A stretch of 9,241 nt of DNA from RGIG8700 sp964568815 (GCA_964568815.1 CAZMRY010000060.1:1-9241), one strand, 5' to 3'; counted from the first letter of the stretch, positions 1 to 6,795 are shown. The notes: generated by a model not told the origin, from the letters alone. Translations and numbers: made by a program.

Positions 1-29
1 CTGCAGCAAATTTAATAAATTTGCTACAG
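1..29 (-). terminator. Possible expression-platform hairpin of the B12 leader
   Basis: This is a 13-bp stem (1-13 with 17-29) around a 3-nt loop. It is fully paired in the minus-strand RNA if one G-U wobble is allowed, whereas the plus-strand RNA would carry a C-A mismatch. It therefore fits the minus-strand leader downstream of the B12 box. It may be the terminator stem or another element of the riboswitch expression platform. A following U-tract would lie beyond the left edge, so termination cannot be confirmed. A second, smaller hairpin (TTTGTC/GACAAA, 54-69) lies between this stem and the aptamer. Confidence 0.45.
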
Positions 30-104
30 CTGATATTTCTGTAAGCATCACAATTTGTCGCAAGACAAAAAGCCGTTTCTGTTTTAAAAACTTTACAAAA
101 CGAC

Positions 105-290
105 ATCAAAGCAGGTCTTCCGACTAATACTCTTCTGAAAAATCAACGCTGTGCTTTCTGTCTTCTCAGTTTCCCAATGACCGACTTTCATCACGAAAAC
201 ACAACTTGAGCATATACGGCGGCAGTACCGTTCGGGATTCACACCCGATTCCCTTTTCACCCTCTATGCCCATACGGCATAGCTGACACT
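105..290 (-). promoter_or_regulatory. Cobalamin (B12) riboswitch aptamer
   Basis: Read on the minus strand, this contains the conserved blocks of an adenosylcobalamin-type riboswitch in the expected order. A 7-bp hairpin (282-264) is followed by GGGAA at 253-249. Next come a small CGGG...CCCG stem with the GGTGTGAATCC-type core and a CTGCCGCCG segment, close to the usual CTGCCCCCGC. A GATGAAAGTCGG-like segment and a CATTGGGAAACTG-like segment follow (about 192-165). The B12 box AGTCGGAAGACCTGC is at 125-111. Such elements usually repress B12 transport or synthesis genes, or B12-independent isoenzymes, when cobalamin is bound. The controlled gene is off the left edge, so its identity is unknown. 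The outer boundaries are approximate because the P1 stem was not resolved with certainty. Confidence 0.93.
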
Positions 291-308
291 CTGTGTGATA
301 TTTTAGTT

Positions 309-337
309 ATTCTACATCAGTTTTTTAGAAATGTCAA
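309..337 (-). promoter_or_regulatory. Sigma-A promoter of the B12-riboswitch leader
   Basis: On the minus strand, -35 TTGACA (337-332) and -10 TAGAAT (314-309) are separated by exactly 17 bp. The predicted start near 302 is just upstream of the first riboswitch hairpin. The -35 begins only 2 bp beyond the stop codon of the SGNH hydrolase gene, which is read in the same direction. There is therefore no room for a terminator between the two transcription units. Confidence 0.85.
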
Positions 338-339
338 TA

Positions 340-1068
340 TTATTTAACTACTTCCATAACTGCTTTTTTAGCGATTTCAATGTCCTTTTCGTTTACTTCA
401 ACATCAAAATCATTAGGCTCAAATTTATGGTTTGTTACATCATTTCCTGTCAATGCTCTGTACCATGTTAAACCAAGTGCATATCTTCCTAATCCAAAGT
501 CTGCGTGGAAACCGTCTCTGTGGATTTTTTCAATGCCAAGCTCAAGCATTTTCTGGAATACTTCTCCGCAAGGGATAATCTTGTATGCACCGATTTCTTC
601 AGCAGCTTTATTGTATGATGCCTGAACATCCTTAAACATATCCTGATGTTTTTCATAGCCAAGTTCATCTGTAAGACGCTTACTGTCCTGAGCATATGCC
701 CATGTCTGATGAATTAATATTTTTGCTTCAGGTGCAACTTCTCTTATAAACTCAGCAAGGTTGTTTAAAAAAGGCTGGAATGTTTCATATCTTGGTGATT
801 TGTGGCTTACCTGCTGAAGTGAAATATAATCCCATTCTCTGCCTGCCAAAGCTTCCTGTATTGACACCTGTACACCTGTGTTAAAACCATTATAATTAAG
901 AAAATGTCTTTTATTTTCTGCATACATGGTTTTCATATGTACAGAAAGCGGACATCCTCCTATGCTTATATTTGACACTTGTAAATCTACGCCGTCTTTT
1001 CTTGCTATCTGATGAAGATATCTTGTTGCATCATCAGAAAAGCTGTTACCAATTGTTAAAATATTCAT
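340..1068 (-). CDS. SGNH-fold hydrolase, DUF4886-like
   Basis: This 242-aa protein is probably a cytosolic esterase or deacetylase of the SGNH/GDSL superfamily. The N-terminal GNSFS (residues 7-11) is the block I nucleophile motif, with Ser9 as predicted catalytic serine. The GNSFS-DDATRYLH start is typical of the DUF4886 family. IGG (36-38) fits the block II oxyanion glycine, and the block III position carries QQ (85-86) in place of the usual GxND. DGFH (185-188) supplies the catalytic Asp and His of block V. There is no signal peptide or membrane segment. The ATG shares one base with the TAA of the upstream esterase gene. Its GGAGGT ribosome binding site (1083-1078) lies inside that gene with a 9-nt spacer, so translation is probably coupled. 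The substrate is unknown; an acylated sugar is plausible given the neighbouring esterase, but this is inference. Confidence 0.85.
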   Translation of the reverse strand: MNILTIGNSFSDDATRYLHQIARKDGVDLQVSNISIGGCPLSVHMKTMYAENKRHFLNYNGFNTGVQVSIQEALAGREWDYISLQQVSHKSPRYETFQPFLNNLAEFIREVAPEAKILIHQTWAYAQDSKRLTDELGYEKHQDMFKDVQASYNKAAEEIGAYKIIPCGEVFQKMLELGIEKIHRDGFHADFGLGRYALGLTWYRALTGNDVTNHKFEPNDFDVEVNEKDIEIAKKAVMEVVK

Positions 1069-1820
1069 TAATTCAATACCTCCGTAATAAATTCTTCTAT
1101 TATAGGACCAAAGACACTTGGAAGCTTTTCTTCCCTACCCTTATACACATATTCACAATGATTTCCGTGCATAAGTTTGAACTTAACTTTGTCCTTATGT
1201 CCATAACATTCCATCTGTTTTACCATCAGTTCTGTCTGCTCAAGTCTTGCAGGCATATCATTATCTGAAACAATAAATAACATAGGTGAATAATCACCTT
1301 GCTCACCTACATGATACATAGGTGCTGCTTCGTCCACGATTATTTTATTGGTGTCAATACCACGCTCTCTTAAAACATTGAAGTGAGTTGTTGGCTGACC
1401 TGCATCGTGAATATAGCCTGTAATTTCTGTTGGTTTAATATTATACGGTGCAAGATATTTTGGATCAAAGCAAAGCATCATTGAGAGATAAGCACCTGCA
1501 GAGCTTCCTCCCACAAAAATATTTTCGCATCTTCCATACTCATTTATATGATTTTTAACCCAGGCAACCGCAGCAGCCGCATCCATAATAAATTCAGGAT
1601 AACGGGCATGAGGGTAAAGTCTGTATTCAACACTTATAAGACCAATGTTTTTACTGCACAGATACTCTGCATTCATTTCCTGCCATCCTCTGCCCGGAAA
1701 TTCAAGTCCGCCGCCGTGAAAATAAACGAACACAGGAAATTCTTCTGTGTCAGGCAGAAACATATCAAGCAGAGTATCCTCGCCATATTTACTGTACTGA
1801 ATGTTTTCGTAAACTCTCAT
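1068..1820 (-). CDS. Alpha/beta-hydrolase esterase (HSL/BD-FAE-like)
   Basis: This 250-aa protein is a predicted carboxylesterase of the hormone-sensitive-lipase-like alpha/beta-hydrolase group. The oxyanion-hole motif HGGG is at 35-38, followed by the SVEYRLYP strand-turn (63-70) typical of this group. The nucleophile elbow GSSAG (105-109) puts the catalytic serine at 107. The likely acid is Asp188 in SDNDMP, and the likely base is His221 in HGNH. No signal peptide is seen, so it should act in the cytosol. The start codon directly follows the TAA of the upstream small membrane-protein gene. It has an AGGAG site (1833-1829) with an 8-nt spacer inside that gene's last codons. Relatives release acyl groups from small esters or plant-derived acylated sugars. 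The actual substrate cannot be read from the sequence. Confidence 0.88.
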   Translation of the reverse strand: MRVYENIQYSKYGEDTLLDMFLPDTEEFPVFVYFHGGGLEFPGRGWQEMNAEYLCSKNIGLISVEYRLYPHARYPEFIMDAAAAVAWVKNHINEYGRCENIFVGGSSAGAYLSMMLCFDPKYLAPYNIKPTEITGYIHDAGQPTTHFNVLRERGIDTNKIIVDEAAPMYHVGEQGDYSPMLFIVSDNDMPARLEQTELMVKQMECYGHKDKVKFKLMHGNHCEYVYKGREEKLPSVFGPIIEEFITEVLN

Positions 1821-2120
1821 TTAGTTTTCTCCTCTTTCTTTATCAAGCTTTTTATTTCTTGCATAAAGAACAAGGTCTGCCCCAACCATAATAAGATTTA
1901 AGAAATAGAAAAACAACACATACCAGTCTGTTGCAATCTTTGCCATATAAGCAGAGTTTAAAAACTTACCTGCTATACCTGCTATGTAGCCAAAGAAAAT
2001 AAGGCATAAAAATCCAAGGCTTTTTCCTTTGGTTGTTCTTGCCTTGTATGACTTAATAACATTCAAAGGCCATGAAGCACCAAAGCTTACAATCATAATT
2101 ACTTCTAAAATCTGTGACAT
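1821..2120 (-). CDS. Small PQ-loop/SemiSWEET-like membrane protein
   Basis: This 99-aa protein has three predicted hydrophobic helices (about 4-22, 34-54 and 66-86) and a charged C-terminal tail. Helix 1 ends in SWPLN followed by a basic stretch KSYKARTTKGKS. This resembles the PQ-loop repeat, in which a Pro-Gln pair precedes a Lys-rich KSTKGxS segment; here the pair is Pro-Leu. Size and topology match SemiSWEET half-transporters, which work as dimers to move sugars across the membrane. The transport function is inferred from this similarity and is not certain. A reading frame extends 12 codons upstream, but ATG at 2120 has an AAAGGAGG site (2136-2129) with an 8-nt spacer. The upstream ATG would start almost on the -10 element of the promoter, so the shorter form is preferred. 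This is the first gene of a three-gene operon with two hydrolases. Confidence 0.75.
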   Translation of the reverse strand: MSQILEVIMIVSFGASWPLNVIKSYKARTTKGKSLGFLCLIFFGYIAGIAGKFLNSAYMAKIATDWYVLFFYFLNLIMVGADLVLYARNKKLDKERGEN

Positions 2121-2138
2121 AACAAATTCCTCCTTTAT

Positions 2139-2175
2139 TTTACAATATAATATCATCTATTTGTTATATTGTAAA
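2139..2175. repeat. 12-bp inverted repeat, candidate operator
   Basis: The half-sites TTTACAATATAA (2139-2150) and TTATATTGTAAA (2164-2175) are perfect reverse complements with a 13-bp gap. One half contains the -35 of the minus-strand operon promoter, and the other overlaps its -10 and start region. Most of the repeat is upstream of the predicted transcription start, so it would act as a DNA site and not as an RNA hairpin. The divergent LysR gene encodes the obvious candidate binding protein. AT-rich composition raises the chance of a coincidental palindrome, but 12 perfect pairs centred on a promoter is notable. Confidence 0.6.
2147..2175 (-). promoter_or_regulatory. Promoter of the PQ-loop/esterase/SGNH operon
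   Basis: On the minus strand, -35 TTTACA (2175-2170) and -10 TATTAT (2152-2147) are 17 bp apart. Transcription should begin near 2140, giving a short leader of about 20 nt that consists mainly of the ribosome binding site. The whole promoter lies within a perfect inverted repeat listed separately. It is divergent from the LysR gene promoter. Confidence 0.72.
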
Positions 2176-2203
2176 TAATTAAATAACATAAACCTGCTAT
2201 AAC

Positions 2204-2232
2204 TTGACAGTGAAAGCAATGTATGATATATT
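2204..2232 (+). promoter_or_regulatory. Promoter of the LysR-family regulator gene
   Basis: -35 TTGACA (2204-2209) and -10 TATATT (2227-2232) are separated by 17 bp. The predicted start is near 2239, 16 nt before the chosen ATG. This argues against in-frame start codons further upstream at 2204 (TTG, which is the -35 box itself) and 2219 (ATG, inside the spacer). Confidence 0.78.
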
Positions 2233-2254
2233 TTTAAGAAGAAGAGGTGGTTTT

Positions 2255-3097
2255 ATGGAGCTTTTACAGCTTAAATATTTCTGTGATGCTGCACAGTCCG
2301 AAAACTTTTCAAAGACGGCAAAAAAATTTAATGTACCAACTTCAAATATATCCCAATCAATAAAAAGACTTGAAAAAGAGTTAAACACTCAGCTTTTTAC
2401 GCATCTTTCCAATAAAATTATGTTAAACGAACAGGGCAGAAAATTTTTTATTAATGCTCAGAAAGCACTTGACTCTTTAAATGACGGTGTAAAGGCAATA
2501 AATGACATAAGCAATAATATCAGCGGAGAAATTAAGATTTCTGCCTGTACCAACCGAAGAATTGTTACCTATGCAATCGAAAGCTTTAAAAGCAAATATC
2601 CCTCTGTTTCATTTACAATAAGTCACAGCCGTATAAACGAAAAAGATTTTGATATTATTATTGATGCGGGACAGTTTGATGAAAAGTATATGGTTTTTCC
2701 TCTTATAACAGAAGAAATTGTACTTGCTGTTAACAAAAGCAATCCTCTTGCCAATCAACCAATAACCTCAAGGTTACTGAAACAACAGCGTTTTATTTCT
2801 ATGCCTAAAGGTACAAGCCAATATGAGTACACTCTGCAATGCTGCAGAGGTTTTATACCAAATATAACTATTTTCAGCGACGACCCTTACTATATAAGAA
2901 AATATGTTGAATTAGGACTTGGTGTTGCGTTCTTCCCTTCCCTTTCCTGGAAAAATCAATTCTCTGAAAATGTAGTTATCAAAAAAACAGGCAACATAAG
3001 TAGAACTACCTATGCTGCCTGCAAATCAGATAAATATATATCTAAAGCATCCCATTTGTTTGTTGAGGAACTTTTAAATGTAGCAAAAAAATACTAA
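2255..3097 (+). CDS. LysR-family transcriptional regulator
   Basis: This 280-aa protein has the standard LysR layout. The N-terminal winged helix-turn-helix (about 1-60) starts MELLQLKYFCDAA, with the recognition region NVPTSNISQSIKRLEKEL (26-43) followed by TQLF. A linker helix (about 62-90) leads into a periplasmic-binding-protein-like effector domain (from about 92 to the end). It is slightly shorter than the usual 290-310 aa. The ATG at 2255 was chosen because a GAGG-type site (2244-2250) precedes it and the promoter lies just upstream. The gene is divergent from the PQ-loop/esterase/SGNH operon, the arrangement in which LysR proteins commonly control the neighbouring operon and themselves. 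The effector molecule is unknown. Its stop codon overlaps the stop codon of the convergent trkH gene. Confidence 0.93.
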   Translation: MELLQLKYFCDAAQSENFSKTAKKFNVPTSNISQSIKRLEKELNTQLFTHLSNKIMLNEQGRKFFINAQKALDSLNDGVKAINDISNNISGEIKISACTNRRIVTYAIESFKSKYPSVSFTISHSRINEKDFDIIIDAGQFDEKYMVFPLITEEIVLAVNKSNPLANQPITSRLLKQQRFISMPKGTSQYEYTLQCCRGFIPNITIFSDDPYYIRKYVELGLGVAFFPSLSWKNQFSENVVIKKTGNISRTTYAACKSDKYISKASHLFVEELLNVAKKY

Positions 3098-3105
3098 TTA
3101 TTTTT
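3087..3105. terminator. Weak A/T-only hairpin at the LysR/trkH junction
   Basis: AAAAATA (3087-3093) and TATTTTT (3099-3105) form a 7-bp stem around a 5-nt loop that contains both convergent stop codons. Flanking A and T runs give a U-rich tail in either direction. A stem with no G-C pair is weak, so its role as a bidirectional terminator is doubtful. No better terminator is visible between these convergent genes. Confidence 0.25.
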
Positions 3106-4545
3106 CCATGTTTTTTTTGACAAAAGAACAAGAATAGGGAAAATTTCAAGTCTGCCGATTATCATAGCAATTGTGAATACCACTTTAGACAATGGTGAGA
3201 ACAACGCAAAACTACAGGTTGGTCCTACCTTTGCAAGACCCGGACCTATATTTCCAAGTGTTGCTGCAACTGCTGTAAAGCTTGTTGTAAAATCAAAATT
3301 ATCAAGGCTTATTATAAGAAGTGCTACTCCAAATATGAGCATATATGCCACAAAAAACACATTTATTCCCCTTAAGGTTTCGTGTTCTAAAACTTTTCCG
3401 TTATACTTAACCTTAACCATACTTTTAGGGTGAGTTATTACTTTTATTTCTTTTATTATGCTTTTAAACAGAATGGTTATTCTTGAAACCTTCATACCTC
3501 CACCGGTACTTCCCGTGCAGGCACCACAGAACATTAAAAGCACAATAATTGTTTTTGAGAACTGTGGCCATAAATCAAAGTCAACAGAAGAATAACCTGT
3601 TGTTGTTATTATAGATGCAACCTGAAAAGCACTGTGTTTTACTGTTTCGCCCACAGAGGAGTACATACTCGCCGTGTTTATTGAAATTAAAACCGTTGCC
3701 ACAAGAACAATAAATAAATACGATAACACTTCTTCCATTTTGAAGGCATTTTTAGCCTTTTTCATAAATATAAGATAATAAAATGAGAAGTCAATACCGC
3801 AAAGCAACATAAATACAGTTACTACTATCTGAACATATGAGCTGTAGTCTGCCATACCTGAGTTTTTGATTCCAAATCCGCCTGTTCCGACTGAACCGAA
3901 GGTTAAGGTCGATGCTTCAAAAATGTCAAGTCCTCCTGCAAGAAGGAGAATTATCTGAAGAACTGTGAAGCCTATATAAATAAGGTACAAAAGCTTTGCA
4001 GTTACGCTTACTCTCGGTACAAGCTTTCCTACAGAATGACCCGGACTCTCTGCCCTTACAAGATGGAAAGTATCTCCGCCTGATGCAGGGAGTATCGCAA
4101 CTAAAAATACAATAACACCCATACCGCCAATCCAATGGGTAAAACTTCTCCAGAAAATCATTGATTTCGGGAGTGCCTCAACATCTGTAAGTATTGATGC
4201 GCCTGTTGTTGTAAAGCCTGATGCAGTTTCAAACAAAGCGTCAACAAAGCTTGGAATACTTCCTGAAATTACAAAAGGAACAGCTCCGAAAATACTTATT
4301 AATATCCAGCTTAATGCAACTGAAACAAGCCCGTCTTTTGCATACATCATCTTCTTTTTTGGTGCTTTTAATACCAAAGGCACACCAAACAACGCACAAA
4401 ACAATGCACAAAGAGGAAAAACCCATTTAATTGGCTCGTTATATACAACCGAGCATATAAAAGGCAATATCATACATACTGCCTCTATATTAAGTGCCCA
4501 ACCGAGCACATATGATATTATTCCAAACCTCATATTTCTACTCAT
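3094..4545 (-). CDS. trkH: Trk potassium uptake system, membrane subunit TrkH
   Basis: This 483-aa integral membrane protein forms the K+ permeation pathway of the Trk system. Four selectivity-filter loops of the TrkH/KtrB fold are visible: GFTTTGAS (110-117), GSVGTGGFG (217-225), ITTTGYSS (313-320) and GNIGPG (431-436). Glycine-rich GACTGSTGGGMK (341-352) is also family-typical, as is the C-terminal GRLEIFP (464-470). Length and the multi-helix profile match full-length TrkH. It pairs with the upstream trkA product. The AAAGGAG site (4555-4549) is only 3 nt from the chosen ATG. The next in-frame ATG, at codon 5 (4533), would be 15 nt away, so neither spacing is ideal; codon 1 is kept. The stop codon overlaps the stop of the convergent LysR gene by two bases. 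Confidence 0.96.
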   Translation of the reverse strand: MSRNMRFGIISYVLGWALNIEAVCMILPFICSVVYNEPIKWVFPLCALFCALFGVPLVLKAPKKKMMYAKDGLVSVALSWILISIFGAVPFVISGSIPSFVDALFETASGFTTTGASILTDVEALPKSMIFWRSFTHWIGGMGVIVFLVAILPASGGDTFHLVRAESPGHSVGKLVPRVSVTAKLLYLIYIGFTVLQIILLLAGGLDIFEASTLTFGSVGTGGFGIKNSGMADYSSYVQIVVTVFMLLCGIDFSFYYLIFMKKAKNAFKMEEVLSYLFIVLVATVLISINTASMYSSVGETVKHSAFQVASIITTTGYSSVDFDLWPQFSKTIIVLLMFCGACTGSTGGGMKVSRITILFKSIIKEIKVITHPKSMVKVKYNGKVLEHETLRGINVFFVAYMLIFGVALLIISLDNFDFTTSFTAVAATLGNIGPGLAKVGPTCSFALFSPLSKVVFTIAMIIGRLEIFPILVLLSKKTWKNN

Positions 4546-4592
4546 TAACTCCTTTCAGAAATAAAGCTGAAAGAAAATCGCACAGATTATAT

Positions 4593-4638
4593 TGATTTAT
4601 GACTGGCGTGTACTTTGTGTACACAAGGGAGTAAATCA
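4593..4638 (-). other. Nested stem-loop in the trkA-trkH spacer
   Basis: The 122-nt gap between trkA and trkH (4546-4667) is long for an operon whose other gap is 15 nt. It contains an outer 7-bp stem (TGATTTA 4593-4599 with TAAATCA 4632-4638) and an inner 6-bp stem (GTGTAC 4608-4613 with GTACAC 4619-4624). An overlapping perfect palindrome, TTGTGTACACAA, spans 4615-4626. No U-tract follows, so this is not a typical terminator. It might be an RNA processing or stability element, a translational control structure, or a DNA operator. No known riboswitch consensus, including the ydaO c-di-AMP type, was recognised here. Confidence 0.45.
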
Positions 4639-4667
4639 GTGCAAAATGCATAATTTTATTCAGACTT

Positions 4668-6026
4668 TTACCTCAGTATATCGCTTATATCTTCAAATCC
4701 TTTATTTGTTGTTACAATTATTACCGTATCACCTGAACAAATTACGCTTTTACCATTTGGTGTTATAATGTTTCCGTTTCTGTTTATGCAGGCAATAAGA
4801 ATTCCCTGTTTAAGAGAAAGGTCTTCTATTTTTTTATTTGCAATAGGTGAATTTTCTGCTACATTAAATTCAAGGGCTTCCGCCTTATCGTCCAATATAT
4901 AGTGCATAGTTTCTATATTGCTTCCGATTGAGTTGTTAAGTGCACGGACAAATCTAATAACATAGTCAGCAGTTAATTCTCTTGGATAAATTATGGTATC
5001 GAGACCAAGTGTGCTGATAACCTCATCGTATGCAATTCTGTTTATTTTTGTTATAATCTTACCCTCTGTTTTTGTTTTAGCAAAAAGGGAAAGAAGTACA
5101 TTTTCTTCATCAATATTTGTAAGGGCAACAACAGAGCTTGCATTTTCAAGCCCCTCTTCAATGAGAAGATTGTTTTCTGTTCCGTCACCATTGATTATAG
5201 TTGCCTTTGGAACAAGGGTTACAAGGTCTTCGCATCTTGCAGGGTTCTGCTCAATGATTTTAACATCAACTCCCGCTTTGATAAGACGGTTTGCAAGATA
5301 TACCGCAGTTGTTCCTCCGCCGATTATAAGTGTATCTTTTGCTTTGTCCGTCTTTATGCCGATTTTTTTCAAAAATGCCGTTGCTTCTTCAACACTTGCA
5401 ACAATACTAACAAGGTCGCCCTCTTTTAATTCAAAATTACCCGACGGAATGAATACTTCGTCAGCTCGCTCAACTCCGCACACAAGAACTTCACCGCCGA
5501 TTTTACTTTTAAGGTCAACAAGCTTAAGCCCTGAAAGAAGTGAACCTTCCTTTATTTTAAATTTAAGTATTTCAACTCTCCCCTTTGCAAATGTGTCTAT
5601 TTCAATTGCAGATGGAAATCTTAAAATTCTGGACATTTCAGTTGCAGAAATCAATTCAGGGTTTATTATCATCGCAAGACCTAAATCCTCTTTAAAAAGA
5701 TGAATTTCTTTTGAGTACTGAGGGTCTCTTACTCTTGCTATGGTTTTGCAACCGCCTGTTTTTCGTGCTATAAGGCAAGTCAAGAGATTGATTTCGTCTG
5801 AATTTGTTGCCGCAATAAGAACATCGGCATCTTTTACGCCTGCATCTTCAAGAGTATCAATGCTTGTTGCGTTTCCAACAACACCTAAAACATCATATGT
5901 GTTAACAACAGACTGAATTATTTCCCGTCTTTTATCTACAACAGTTACATTGATATTTTCTTCTTTACTTAATCTTTCGGCAAGTTTTATTCCAATCTTG
6001 CCGAGACCTGCTATAATTATATTCAT
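4668..6026 (-). CDS. trkA: Trk potassium uptake regulator TrkA (two RCK modules)
   Basis: This 452-aa cytosolic protein binds nucleotides (NAD(H), ATP/ADP) and gates TrkH. It has the duplicated RCK architecture of classical TrkA. The first Rossmann module starts with GLGKIG (7-12) and has an acidic strand-2 end at Asp31. The first RCK_C domain follows (about 140-220). The second Rossmann module begins IIGGGTTA (234-241) with Glu259, and the second RCK_C domain is about 375-450. Its roughly 450-aa length distinguishes it from single-module KtrA proteins of about 220 aa. The ATG has a GGAG site (6037-6034) with a 7-nt spacer. It lies 15 nt downstream of the HAD gene and upstream of trkH, so HAD, trkA and trkH probably share the promoter at 6767-6795. 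Confidence 0.96.
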   Translation of the reverse strand: MNIIIAGLGKIGIKLAERLSKEENINVTVVDKRREIIQSVVNTYDVLGVVGNATSIDTLEDAGVKDADVLIAATNSDEINLLTCLIARKTGGCKTIARVRDPQYSKEIHLFKEDLGLAMIINPELISATEMSRILRFPSAIEIDTFAKGRVEILKFKIKEGSLLSGLKLVDLKSKIGGEVLVCGVERADEVFIPSGNFELKEGDLVSIVASVEEATAFLKKIGIKTDKAKDTLIIGGGTTAVYLANRLIKAGVDVKIIEQNPARCEDLVTLVPKATIINGDGTENNLLIEEGLENASSVVALTNIDEENVLLSLFAKTKTEGKIITKINRIAYDEVISTLGLDTIIYPRELTADYVIRFVRALNNSIGSNIETMHYILDDKAEALEFNVAENSPIANKKIEDLSLKQGILIACINRNGNIITPNGKSVICSGDTVIIVTTNKGFEDISDILR

Positions 6027-6041
6027 AATTTTTCTCCGATT

Positions 6042-6719
6042 TTAAAGTATTTCTTTTATTTCGCTGAGATTGTTTACACAAAAATCTGCTTTTAAATCTT
6101 CAGGGATTTCAGTTTTTGAAAAATTAAACCAACAGGTTTTTATTCCAAAGTTCACTCCCCCTGCAATATCTGCAGTAAGAGAGTCGCCTATTAAAACAAC
6201 CTCATCTTTTGTAATTGGTGCAATGGTTTTCATACAAACCTCAAAAAATTCCTTTGCAGGCTTTGCAAAACCTATTTCATCAGATATAAACATATGGTCT
6301 GCGTACTTCAATATATCTGCATTTGTAAGTTTTGTCAGTTGTTGTCCTTTTGATGAATTACTTGCAAAGCATATAGTGTATTTTTCTGAAAGGTATTCAA
6401 GAAGCTCTTTTGCTCCCTCTACAGGAATACCTGCCATAGGTAAATATTCCATAAACTTCAATTCAAATTCAGGTCCGTTCACCTTAATACCAAGCTCGTC
6501 AAATATAGTCTGAAATCTTATCTGATGAAGTTCTGATTTGGTTAATGTCTGCATTTCTATTCTGTGCCACAGCTTATTGTTTATTCTGTGGAATGTGGGC
6601 ATAACATCAGGCGTAAACTCAAGGTTATATTCCCTAAAGCACTTTTCTATTGCCCATTCTGCACTTTTATTAAAATCTATAAGAGTATTGTCTACATCAA
6701 GTAATACTGCTTTTATCAT
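6042..6719 (-). CDS. HAD-superfamily phosphatase (YjjG/YfnB-like)
   Basis: This 225-aa protein is a haloacid-dehalogenase-type phosphohydrolase. Motif I is DVDNT (8-12; Asp8 nucleophile, Asp10 acid/base) and motif II is SN (120-121). Motif III is Lys153 in GFAKP, and motif IV is GDSLTAD (178-184). A helical cap of roughly 80 residues lies between motifs I and II, a subfamily I layout. Length and layout resemble the YjjG/YfnB nucleotide 5'-monophosphatase group, but substrate specificity in HAD enzymes cannot be assigned from these motifs. The ATG has an AGGAG site (6731-6727) with a 7-nt spacer. It is the promoter-proximal gene ahead of trkA and trkH; no functional tie to K+ uptake is evident. 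Confidence 0.88.
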   Translation of the reverse strand: MIKAVLLDVDNTLIDFNKSAEWAIEKCFREYNLEFTPDVMPTFHRINNKLWHRIEMQTLTKSELHQIRFQTIFDELGIKVNGPEFELKFMEYLPMAGIPVEGAKELLEYLSEKYTICFASNSSKGQQLTKLTNADILKYADHMFISDEIGFAKPAKEFFEVCMKTIAPITKDEVVLIGDSLTADIAGGVNFGIKTCWFNFSKTEIPEDLKADFCVNNLSEIKEIL

Positions 6720-6766
6720 AAATTATCTCCTGAATTATATTTCACCATTGCAGCAAAGTTTAATTC

Positions 6767-6795
6767 AATATATCATCTTTAAACATCTTTGTCAA
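6767..6795 (-). promoter_or_regulatory. Promoter of the HAD-trkA-trkH operon
   Basis: On the minus strand, -35 TTGACA (6795-6790) and -10 TATATT (6772-6767) are separated by 17 bp. Transcription should start near 6760, about 40 nt upstream of the HAD start codon. The first base of the -35 belongs to an 11-bp motif that also occurs, in mirror orientation, at the divergent ychF promoter. Confidence 0.83.

Noticed and set aside
2121..2156. N-terminal 12-codon extension of the PQ-loop-like protein
   Set aside because: The AAAGGAGG site lies inside the extension and serves ATG 2120, and the upstream ATG would fall before the predicted transcription start.
2204..2254. Longer LysR reading frame starting at TTG 2204 or ATG 2219
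   Set aside because: The TTG is the promoter -35 box and the ATG lies in the promoter spacer. ATG 2255 has a ribosome binding site and begins with the conserved LysR N-terminus.
4546..4667. ydaO-type c-di-AMP riboswitch upstream of trkH
   Set aside because: These riboswitches often control K+ transporters, so it was looked for, but the conserved ydaO sequence blocks are absent and the spacer is short for that class.
4993..5703. A 236-codon open frame on the plus strand opposite trkA
   Set aside because: It lies entirely within trkA, has no ribosome binding site, and its translation is low-complexity Ser/Thr-rich, typical of an antisense shadow.
6070..6513. A 147-codon plus-strand open frame opposite the HAD gene
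   Set aside because: It is antisense to a well-supported HAD gene, without a ribosome binding site or recognisable domain.
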